From positions 4,402,001 through 4,466,000 of the forward strand of contig BSYQ01000011.1 in assembly GCA_030272585.1 (NCBI GenBank): 64,000 nucleotides of DNA, in the 5' to 3' direction. Position numbers and translations under genes: made by a program. The number at the start of each line of letters is the position of its first letter. Position 1 is the stretch's first letter. This document shows, one piece after another, positions 11,066 through 21,831 of this stretch. Origin of the DNA: Bryopsis sp. KO-2023 (lineage: Eukaryota > Chlorophyta > Ulvophyceae > Bryopsidales > Bryopsidaceae). The notes under the pieces were generated by a model that saw only the letters and a program-made list of their open reading frames with translations, was not told where the DNA came from and did no database searches.

Positions 11066-14000
11066 ATGATGGAAATTCTGGCTTCGCGGGTTTGCAGCAG
11101 GACGCCCTCGTCGTTCAACAGGTGGTTTTCTTTTGCGTCGTCTTTCGGTGTAGGGCACCATCCCTCCGCCAGGCGATGTCCAGCGCACCGAATCTCGCTC
11201 CACACGAGCGCTCGTCGAAGGAGCGCGGAAAACGTCACGTTTCCGCCCTTGTCGTCAGATGATCGCAAGTTTTGGGTCGACGTTATGAATCAGTTCGAAG
11301 TGAAGGAGGCCGTCGACCTCACGCCTATCCTGACGCTGTCGAATGCGCTCGGGCTCAAGGAAAACACGCCGACGAAAAGATACTTCGATTTGTTGAAACA
11401 GATCAAAGAAAAGCACCCCAGGCACGTGGTTCTCGTGCGTGTTGGAAACGGGTACGAGGCTGTCGGGATCGACGCCGCGGTTTGCATAGAGCTGATCAGG
11501 GGTGGCAGCGCGAAGGGCATAGATCCGCCCAAAGTGTGCTACAAAGAGACGAGGATCGACGACTTGGTTGAGATTCTCACGGGAAAGGGCTTCGCGGTGG
11601 TGGTGTGCGAAAAAGACAAGTCGAATAGCTTCCAGTGGTTCGTGTCGCAGTTCATATCTGCGGCAAACCCTTGGTACGTCAATCGACCCGAGGAAGACGT
11701 GGAGGAGGGGGGTTCCGTGGATCTTTCGTTCGAAATAGCCAAGCCCATCATAGGGGTGGCCAGAGGGGAACGAGGATTCGACGTGGCAGAATACAAAGCT
11801 GGTCGAAACGTGGTGGAGTGCAGGAAAGACCTGACGAAAGAAGCGGTGTGGGCTTGCATCGAAAGCGATCGATTGGCACCCCCACTCCACATCCACGAAT
11901 CATGCTGCGAACCCAAGACAAGGAAAAAGGGGTCGCCGGAGCCTATAGATATGGTGGAATGGGAAACCCAGATCGCATCCATGGCGCCCACCATTACTAA
12001 TTCCTTGCAGGTGTATGAATCCACTGATTGGCTGCAAGGGTTCACAAGAATCATTAACGAAGTGATGGGCATTCCTGAAATCGACGCACCAATCAAGGTG
12101 GTGGAAAAAGACCTGGCCACCGTGAGGAAACCCTCGTTCAACACGATTTCCCAACTGGGTTTGGCCCAGCACAAGTTTGGGGCGGTTTCGATTTTGGATT
12201 GCATGGTGCCCAGGGCCATTCCAAAAATAGCCCTGGATTTCATTCGACGCAGTTTGATAGTCCCCCCTCCGCTGAATGTTTGCAAACATATCCATGGGGG
12301 CTGCCGAGAATTGTTGGAATTGGAGGAGGCCGTGCCGACCATGGTTCACATCCCACCCATGAGAATATCAAGGGTAAGGAACTACTTTACCCTATAAGCA
12401 GTGCTGACAATACCAAAACTGGATATGAAACAAAGCAGCAGTATTTACCCAGTCAAATTTTCTCCTTCTTAGAAAAGGGACTCGGCCTGTATAGCAATAA
12501 AATTGTTTTAACAGTAAGAATAATTCTGTTGGTTTGCAGAATTTGGCTGTCAAAACGTCGAGCCACAGGTTTTACTGCGATCTGTACACCATGGTGTCCA
12601 GAGTTCTGATGCTGATCGAAACCCATGAGGAGCTAGCAGCAACGCTGTTGCAAATTGCTCGCTATGAGGCCATGACGGCGATTGATCTGGATGAGTTGAA
12701 GGAGGCCTGTCTTTCTGCACAGAAGAGCATCTCAGATGTATGAAATGAAAGCACTGTGTCAAATGGATTTGTTGGTGTGGATCCTGTGTAAACTAGCACT
12801 CCTTTCGTGTGTTTCAGTTTGCTTTTTTGCACGTTTTGACACAGAAGCCAAGCTGGGTGCATACCGTATTTTGTTTTGTAGACATAGTCCAGGCAAAAGA
12901 GGTAAATGAATGGCATTTGGCACTTGCTTTGCTGAGTTGTTTTTCGTTTTTCCCCCTGCCACCTCTCAGATTGTCAAGGTGAAATTTCGAGATCCAGTTC
13001 AAGATGCTGGTCACAGGGAGGATATGATAACGAGAGGCTCTGAGTTTTTTTTCAACCGGAGATCCCAAAGGAAGAGGCCTCGTCGATCTATCCGAACTGA
13101 CGTGATTAAAAATGAAAGCTTGGGAGTGGAAAAGGTAGGATCAGAGCATGAAGAAGGGTTCAGCCAAATTCTGTCATTCGCTTTCCTTTTTTTCGCTGTG
13201 AAAGTTTGCGTTTTATCGAGGTTTTCTGGATACATTTCATCAAAAATTGGAATATCATTAATGAACAGAGGTATACTTGGGTTGTGTATGCTGTTTAATT
13301 GTTCATCTCAGCCGCCCAGACTCTCCACCGCTCATTATTCCCGAAAACGCGCACAAGTGGAACGTCTCTTTGATCCCCTTCGATGTGCATGTTTGTTTTT
13401 TTTTGTTTTTAAAGAAACTAGATTCTTTGATCAGTCATAAAGAATGTTTGATGCTGCTTGTATCAACCAAATCTGCAACTGGTTAACTCAGCGAGAAGCG
13501 TTATATCGAGTGTATGATATAATCATTGGATTAACCCTCGAAAAACTGATTGAAAAGACACTTGGGTTTGTGGGGATCAAAATCTCCTCATCAGTAGCAC
13601 TATCCTATCAAACCCAAAGCATTTGTTTAAATATCTTGTTGGTTTGATTACTCTGCAGGCGGAAGCAGAGGTTAGGGACGCGTTGTCTAATATCTGGCAG
13701 TACATTTCTCAGTTTTCTCCAATTTATACTGGTAGATATAGGCAGGTCAGCATCACTATGAAAAACGAGGTGGTTGGGTTAAGACTGTCTAATAAGCTGC
13801 TCGCTAAGCCAGGGGTGAAAAAACGATTGGTCCATCCCAGAGGTTTAACTTCCATCGATAAGAAAACCACCATTTGGTCGACAGAGGCGTTGGAGGATGC
13901 ACTAGAGAAATACAGGTGGGTTTGATCGAAAAAAACGAAATATAAAAGAAATATATGAGAAGCACCAACAGTAAATCTGCCAAATGGATAGATCTGTTGT

Positions 14001-16625
14001 TTGGCTTTTCATAGGGGTAGTATATGCGCGAAAAACACAGCGTGTGTTTTTCTATCGAGGGCTGGATATGTTCACAGCGATGGTATTTTGCTTTTCAATG
14101 TTTATATTGGGTTTTTTAATTTAGGGATGCTTGCCTTTCAGCAGATGCTGCCGCCACAGCACAACTCCAAGAATTGGGAGAGTCCTTGAGCACAAACAGT
14201 GTGGCTTTGATGACGGCTGCTCACATGTCTGTCATAACAACAGCCTTAATCTGCCACGTTCAAAGAGCTCATGCCCAGGGCTGGGTTATTCCAGATATTT
14301 CAAGATTTGCAGCCAAGAAAAGAGGTTTGATTGACAGAATGATACGGACAAAATTTGTATTTGAACATGCATGCTCTTTTTTTTTTTGCCTAGTTTTGTA
14401 GTATGCAATGAACACCACAAAGTGAACAAATTTTCATTGGCAAAAAAAAACAAAAAAAACAAGAGAGTTATGGGTCGGAAAAAAGATAGCTCATTTTGAT
14501 GGACTGCTGACTTTTTTCCCTCGCATGATTTCCAGGTGATATCGAGATAGAGGGATTCTGGCCCTACTGGATGAAAAAAATGGATGACTCAACTGTAGTC
14601 AATGACATATCCATCAGGGACATGATCATGCTGACTGGGCCCAACATGGGAGGTACGGTTGCCCAATCCTGACATTTACCATGTTTGTTATTTCCCAGAC
14701 GAGTCGCACCGAGACAGAAAGCCAGTGAATGGTAGATCGGACCCCCCCCCCTTTCCATGTCTGTCTGTTTTTTTTCTGTATCTGCTTTTTTTTGCCCGTA
14801 GCTGCTTCGTGCAGTTGAGAAACAAGATTTTGTCCCTGAGGATTGTTTTTCCCCAAAATTTCAATCCCTTTGTCTTCAGATGATCGATTGAATTGTATAT
14901 GATGCAACAAAAAGGTAAATCGACAGTGCTGAGGTCTACTGCGGCGGTTTGCTTGCTGGGGATGACTGGGTTTCTGGTTCCAGCGGAAAGAGCATCCCTT
15001 CCTTTTCTGGACAATGTTGTTCTGCGAGCGTTCATAGGGGACAACCCTGCGAAAGGAGAGAGTGGATTTTCAGTGGAAATGGCAGAAGTCGCCAGCGTAT
15101 TGAGGGAAGCCACCAAAGATTCATTAGTCATGCTGGATGAGTTGGGGAAAGGGACAGAAATTTTCGCAGGTAAGTGAGCCTTTTTGGGTAACTTAGTTTT
15201 TTTTGCTGGATTCAGGGCTGCATGTAGAAAGACACAGCTCGATATTAACTTTTTGTTGCTGCTTGTTTGTTTTTTTACGGTGGGATTTGATACAGGTGCC
15301 TGTATGAGTGGGGCTGTGCTGGAAGAACTGGCTGAGCGTGGATGTAAAGGAGTTTTTGCTTCACATTTGCATCACCTCAAATATTTGCCGATAAAGAGGG
15401 ATAGGGTTTCATTGATGAAAATGGATATCACGGCGGCCACTGCAGAGAACGCAATGACTAATGGAGAAGCTAAAAAGCCAACTTGGAAAATCACACAAGG
15501 TGGGCTACCACATGCACCCCTCCCTGCTCTCCACCCTGGCAAAAGAAATCTTAGAAAAGTTTGCATGTATGTACACTTGGAAGGGTTTTCTTGGCGAGCG
15601 ATTTTGCTTCCTTTTTTTTTGTTTCGTGTTGGATGTCAAATGTCAGCATGACTAAGCATTTATTTATTTATTTATTTTAGTTTCTTTGAGAGGTTTTCTT
15701 GTTGATGCCCCCAACCAATCAACACTTTTGCTTTCTTTGACTGTTTTTGAGCTGTCGATGCAATAGGATTCAGTGAGGAAACGTTAGCAATGGAAGTTGC
15801 TAGGCAAGCGGGGATACCACACGAAATTGTGGACGAAGCCGTATCGTTGAACAGCGAATTCTCGAAAATGGGTGCACGTGGACTGGTTTCAGGAAGTCAC
15901 ATCGCAGATGCTGGCCGGAAAGTAGGATTCGGAGTCTACAAAGAAAACGGAGAAGCAAAAAATGGGGACATTGGTAAGTTTTGTTGTTTGAGATGCCAAG
16001 CAAACCCATCCAATACTGTTTTGGTGGCTAGCCGATAATAGAACTTTTTCTTTCATTTTTTCCTGTGAATTTGAATTTTTTTTGTTTCAGAGATAGTCCT
16101 GTTTTTAATACTCTACGCACTTTTTCTCCTGTTTGCACCTTGCTCATTGAAACTGTGTGTGTTTCTGCTGGGACCTATCATGCTATAGGAGGTTCAAACC
16201 CTGGAGAATTCGACACTCCTATTTCTGACAGGGATCTCGAAGATGCACAGACAGTATTGAAGGATGTGCTTGTGAGTTACGATATGCCAGAAACCGTAGC
16301 CAACGAGGTTTATCAAATTCCACCTGGAACCCAAGCCCCACCCAGAACCTCCCAGATGTCGTGCGTGTATATCATTCGATGGCCAGATGCCCAGTTTTAC
16401 GTAGGGGAGAGCGACAGCTTGGTTTCCAGAATGTCACATCACCGATCAAGAAGGAAAGAGTTCAAAGATGGAATGGAGGTTATATATGTCGGCATCCCCA
16501 AAGAACTGGGGTCCAAGAGCATGGCCAAGCGGATTGAAAGCGCAACCATCAACAGACTGAAAAAAGCCGGGTTTTATATTCAGAATGATGGTGACGGTAG
16601 GAACATCAGCTTTGGATCTGCTTGA
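11066..16625 (+). CDS. MSH1: MSH1, organellar MutS with GIY-YIG domain
   Basis: Eleven exons (11066-12373, 12540-12737, 12970-13134, about 13320-13384, 13659-13915, 14125-14324, 14536-14652, 14915-15169, 15296-15499, 15767-15973, 16189-16625) give about 1,140 residues, close to plant MSH1. The first ~50 residues are rich in Arg and Ser and look like a plastid or mitochondrial transit peptide. MutS domain I follows (RYFDLLKQIKEKHP), then the core, the ATPase with Walker A TGPNMGGKST (split by an intron), Walker B LVMLDELGKGTE and the switch SHLHHL. The last exon carries the GIY-YIG nuclease-like domain (CVYIIRWPDAQFYVGESD). MSH1 suppresses illegitimate recombination and heteroplasmy in organelle genomes. 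Oddities: the mismatch-reading F-Y-E motif reads G-Y-E (11450-11458), and the phase across intron 3 does not close with the obvious splice sites. Confidence 0.95.
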
Positions 16626-18421
16626 GGGGGAGTGTGGTGTCGGACACCTCACAGTTTTTGGCATTTTTTCAACAGAAAGGGGGCAGTAATTGTGTGCCTT
16701 TGTCTGTATGTACATTGGAAGAACTGGAGATTTTGTGTGTTTTGTGTTGGCTAACGGTGCAAAAACTGATTGTAACATGTTTGATCAGAAGCACTGGTGA
16801 TTGTCAGTAAACCCCAGCGGAGTAGGTTCAGTGTCTGCCCTGATAACAAAATTGCCCAAAAAGAAATGAGGTGCAATTTCTTTTCTTAAGTTGGAAAGAT
16901 ATTTAACGAATTTATAACACTGCAGTTTTTGCTGCAAGAAAACAAGCTGAACATAAAAGCACCTCAGAAGGAACGAAGTCGTCAATGACCGCAAAACAAG
17001 AGAGATAAGCAAGACTAAGGGAGAACTTTCAACAAGTCCAACAAAGAGATAGCAAGTTCACCAAGCCACATCATGCACTATTTGTCCGTCCAAACAATAT
17101 GGAAAATCGCTGTTACAGATGTTGTCACAACGTTGTTGACTGCATTGATCATGCCATGTGGTGGTCGAGTGTGAGTCCAGTCAACTAAGACTCACACCCT
17201 TAGTTGAGTGGACTCGTTAACGTTTCAAGTGGTGTTCTTACACCAAACAGAAAGGAATATCTGCAGTATAAAACTTTTGTGAGTTCGCACACCGATTCCC
17301 ACCAGTCTGACCGACTTGCCCACCCAGCTACTGTGGAAAATATGGTGTTAAGTTTGGGAATTGTGAAGATGGGGGTTTGAACCTGAGATCTTAGTGAGCC
17401 GAAGGGATGATGTTTTTGTGGGGAAGAAAACTCATTCATAGATTTGGTTGAATGATTTTGATATTGTTGGGAATTACGGTTGGGAATTTAGGACTGATTG
17501 TTGACTGGGTTGGTCACAAATGTTGTGACGAATTATTGGGGATGAAAGGAAAGGATATTGTGTAAGGATCCGGTTCGCCAGGAATTTGTTGTCCTCTGTG
17601 TTTTCCACTGCCTCATATTACAACAAACATTATAGCTGCCACTCTCATTTTGTTGGACACTCACTGTATTTCCCAATCCCAACTCTCCTAAATGGAAGCC
17701 TTATCTCAATCGGTTTCACAGAACACAACAACGAACAAATCCACAAGTATTAACTCATGCATCAAACAAACAAAACAAACAAACATCAATTACATCAAAC
17801 AAACAGCCACACAGCCAACTGCAGATCAACATTCAATTTTTCTGACGGCCAACTTCAGTGCAGTAAACAAAATGCTTTACGGCATTTTCGCATGAACCTA
17901 TGTTTGTTTGTTTGTTTGCAGTAAAACAAGGGAAAAAATGCATGCAACAAATCCCTCGTTCTCATTTCGCACTCCACATTTTTTTTTATAATGACGTTGA
18001 TATCCAACAGTTAATAATAATAATGCACAAAAAGACAAAAAAAATGACAAAAAAAGTTCATCCTAATATTGGCTCTCTCCTTCATGCTGAGTGCTGTTTT
18101 AACATTTCCCTCCATCCAGCTCCATTCTGTTGCTTCAAGCGTTTCATAATGTTTTCCTAACAGTTCTTGATATTCATATGCATCTATTTAGCACAAGCAA
18201 AACAGTGTTTTCTGTCTGGAGGAAACCAACCAGTATCCTGTCACTTTCGTCGTAGCTTTTGCGATATCACAGCAATGTCCATTCTAAAAAAAAGGCGCGC
18301 CTTGACCAAAAATTAAAACACAGAATAGAAAGGAAAAAGAGATTATGCATAGACTACACTGAAAAAGAGGTACCTGGAAAACGACAAACAGAACAAAATA
18401 CTGCAGAAATACATTTTTTGT
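16626..18421. other. Convergent intergenic region, no gene seen
   Basis: 1.8 kb between the 3' ends of MSH1 and the protease gene. It contains an inverted repeat at 17173-17215 and a CAAA-rich simple tract around 17760-17810, mirrored by TTTG repeats at 17900-17920. The largest open frame (minus, 17200-17439) has no splice context and no recognisable sequence. Confidence 0.5.
17173..17215. repeat. Inverted repeat (17-bp arms, 9-bp loop)
   Basis: The left arm, 17173-17189, pairs with 17199-17215 at 16 of 17 positions around a 9-base spacer. In RNA or extruded DNA it would form a strong hairpin. It stands alone in the convergent spacer, so it could be a remnant of a small inverted-repeat element or a 3'-processing structure. 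Confidence 0.6.
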
Positions 18422-21195
18422 TTAAGATCCGGGGATTGGTTCAGGAGGATCTACAACGTAAGAGCACAGATCCTCATTTCCATCAGGATTGATGAAAGTT
18501 ATACTGTTCACTTCGTCTGGCCCATCTTCTCCTCCGCTTTTGATCCAGTCGGCAAAATCACGGACAGAAGTAAAAACACCTGAATGGTTTCAAGAGGAGG
18601 AGAAGAAAAAGCAATTTAAGAAACGCATAGATCCCAAGGATATACACTTCAACATATTTTTCACAGTGGCATGGATGCATGATACCCTTTCATCCTAAAT
18701 TACAAAATAGAAAAATGAGTTCATCCCCTGACAAAAATTATGGCTTTCTTTTTGTGTCTTCGTTTTCTGCTGGTGGTGTTGAAAGAAAAAGCGATTCAAT
18801 GAATAGAAAAATAGGAAAATAGACAAAAACATATAAGAATTCTGACAGAACATTTCTATCAATTATTTATGGAGCGGATAGGCCAGGTAGGGTATATGTG
18901 TATCTCATATTAAACGAGAGTTGAAAATAAGAAAAGACAGGAAATAGATAATATTTTAGCAAAAAAGGAAAAGAAATACATACCAGGATCTGTGAAGGCA
19001 TCCTCTGATCCGCAACCCAGGCCAAAAGAAAACAGGCCGAACAGCTCGTCATCTTTTCCACACCCGGTTTCAATGTCGTCCTTCACATAGATCAAAGGGC
19101 CGCCAGAATCACCTCCAATAAAAGTCCAAGGAAAAAAAACTCAAGGAAGTTTTCTCAAACAGCCTAAAATTGTTCGTTCAGAAAAACTGGACATTCCTTG
19201 CCAATCACCAAAAGGTTCTATTTCATTATAGAAGTCGTTCCAGAGAAAACTGCAACTGTAATCATGACATATTATGTCAATAGATAAATATCCAGACATG
19301 TGCAATGTTTTTTCCTGTCCCCCCCCCCAAAAAAAAAACTTTTCTTTTTCTTTCTTTTGGAGGATACTTCTTCAATCATAAACTAAGAACGAAGTCATTT
19401 ATTTTTTAAGAAAAAAGCTTATGAATTATTTATTCGTTCGTTCGTTCATTTGTTAAAAAGAGTTTATTTATTTATTTACAACGGATGGGCCTCACCCCCG
19501 CAGGCGTCGGCTACATCTATCTCCATACACAAAACAGAGTCCAGAAACTTGCAGTTCTCCTGATCAGCGGGCCGGCCACACTGATCTTTTAAATCCTCTT
19601 CACAAAATTCCAGATCCTCGGTCTAAAACAACAACAACGATCCAATCTACTAAGTTTTTTACAAGTAGAGCCAAACAAAAACGCCAAAAAATTCTGAAAA
19701 CAGGGTGCAGGAAGATAGGAAAGACACCTCGTTTGGACAAGCAAAAGATACCTCGTTATTTCACCATTTGAACTTAAGGTTGTTTGTTTCTTTGCTTTTC
19801 TTTTTGGGGGGCAAGCAAAAAATGCCCCACCATCATGCAAATGAGTGGTAAAATAATTGCTGTGAGCACAGTAATACCGCAATTGCTTTTCACTCACATA
19901 GACGTCGACTTCCTGCAAGGTGTCTGAAGTTTCGCCTGTTTCTGTCAGTCTGAAACCCAAGGCTCTATAGGTAAGGTCAAAGTCGAGGGGGGCTTCCCCC
20001 AGTTGCACTGGGGTTTTCGTAGAACTGCCTTCCAGCTTTATCAGGGCCAGGTCGTACCCTCCTTGAAATCGAACGGGATTGAACCTTTTGTGAATGATGG
20101 TCGCACAGCTCCTTCGAAACTGCGAGGATATGGAAAGAAGTGAATAATATTGAAAAGTGAAACGAAGCCAATAACAGGCGTAAAACTCGTAAGTTGAACT
20201 TATCGACAGGAAAAATCAGAATTCAGTCCAACCAACCAAAAATACCACAATCATCTTGCAAGACACCCCAGCCCAGAGCCAAAAAAGCATCGGGGGTACA
20301 TATACAAGCGAAAACCCCTCAGCTAGCAAGGTTGGAATTTAGTCCAAAGCTTTCTCATTGTGTTTGGAGGGATGTCCACTAGACTTCGATCATCGCTCAG
20401 GCTTCAAGTTCTCAACACACGAATTTCGAGTTTTCTGGTTCACCTCAGAATCTCTGTCATCTTTTGTCCTTGTGCTTCCGATTTCGAGTGTTGGGTGGGG
20501 ATGCGTTCCGCTCATGTTGGGATCCACGCAGTGGGCTGCCGTCACCACCGTGTCTTTATCGATCAGGGCGCCGCTGCAAAAGTGTTCGCGGCTGGATTCT
20601 TTCAGCAATTTTACCATGTAAGGATACCGCCCACTTATGGCATCTTGACCCTTTTTCGCAGCATATGAATTGGAACCTCTTAGGAGGAGAATAAAATCCA
20701 CGCTTAATTTTTTGGCGCACGCTTTGAATGGGCTTGTGGATGCGATATCAAAACAACAAGAGAACCTCTTTCGAAAAATATTAAGAAAAGAAACGATATT
20801 TGGAAAGAAAAACAGGAAGGAGGTAGCATGAAAAATTTTCGCGGCAAGAGAGCAAGGTGTTGATTTTCGCCATGGGAGGCGCACACGACATTACATATAA
20901 AGAACATCGTGTCACGGTTGGGTTGTTTGTGGGACATGTTTTGCCGTGGCCTGCGATCGAACACATATCTGCTTAAAACCAATGCGGTTCCTTTGTCAGC
21001 TACACCAATTCTTCTTTTTTTTTCCAGAGAACGGTGGTTGTGCAGTCCAAAGAGAATGTGGGATAAAGCAGTCCGCTGCGGTTTTCGCTCCGTTGCTATA
21101 TCGCAAATTGCGCCGCCTCGCGCGCGCGATCGTTTCTCACCTTGCTGAAAGCATCCTGCGAGGAAAAATAACCCATACACCCCCAGCCGCCACAT
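18422..21195 (-). CDS. Secreted trypsin-like serine protease (S1)
   Basis: Six exons (21195-21141, 20676-20444, 20119-19898, 19622-19496, 19112-18984, 18579-18422) join in phase to 307 residues. The first encodes a signal peptide (MWRLGVYGLFFLAGCF). The catalytic triad is complete: His in VVTAAHCVDP, Asp in YDLALIKL and Ser in GDSGGP. The residue six before the catalytic Ser is Asp (ADACGGDSGG), which predicts cleavage after Arg or Lys. The mature chain probably begins at ISGRYPYMV, which replaces the animal IVGG start. PGVFTSVRDFADWI is the usual end of the fold, followed by a short acidic tail ending PEPIPGS. It should act outside the cell or in a vacuole. The gene diverges from the fasciclin gene. 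Confidence 0.93.
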
Positions 21196-21831
21196 GATCT
21201 ATCGATCGGTCGATCAAAGATACGAGTAGAAAAGAACGAAGGAAAACAAGGAAGGGCCGAATGAACCAGGGGGAGCGGCCTCTTTGCTGCACGGCTCGAT
21301 CGAGCGCCCGAGTTTCGACCCGAACTGCGAAAGGGAGGGGGAGGGCCGTTATGCGATGGCCTTGGGGTTGCGCAATAGAAGAATCATCAAAAATAATATT
21401 ATTATTATTATTATTATTATTTGCATAACCCCCACACACAAATACGTCTGGCAGCAAAAGAGGTGTCACTTCAATAACCTCGTCCGTAGGTCCCTGGGGA
21501 ATCGCAAACGGAAATCGATCCAAAGATCGATCCAACCCACGAAAACCGCTCGTCGCTGCACGCAATCCATCGGAGGTGGTGACTTGTGGAAAAACGTGCA
21601 GGCGGGCGAGGTTCGATCCAGATCTTCTTCAGAGAAGCTTCACGCTCGGTCCTTTTCACCCACAACAGGTTGTGCACTTGCTTTTCAACAACCTGCGCCT
21701 CGTTGATACTGTTGAGATGCCCGATTCCGATTGGCGTCTTCCAGAAGGGCCGTTGTGGTGGCGGCGATGACGATTCGTTCTGTTTGGTGGTTGTAGGAAG
21801 CTGCGATCCCGGATCGCCTGTAGCTGCAAAC
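21196..21831. promoter_or_regulatory. Divergent intergenic region (protease / fasciclin)
   Basis: 636 bp between two outward-facing start codons of secreted-protein genes must contain both promoters. It holds GATCGATCG-type palindromic tracts near 21201-21220 and an ATT microsatellite. Co-regulation is possible but nothing in the sequence proves it. Confidence 0.4.
21395..21421. repeat. ATT microsatellite
   Basis: About nine ATT units in a row lie in the divergent promoter region, so length variation between strains is likely. Confidence 0.8.

Noticed and set aside
17200..17439. Possible 79-residue minus-strand gene
   Set aside because: No splice context, no signal or domain, and it starts next to the inverted repeat.
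20360..20668. Plus-strand 102-residue frame
   Set aside because: It is antisense to the protease exon that carries the catalytic His.
21600..21640. tRNA-like T-loop sequence GGTTCGATCC
   Set aside because: No matching D-arm box or acceptor stem at the right distance.
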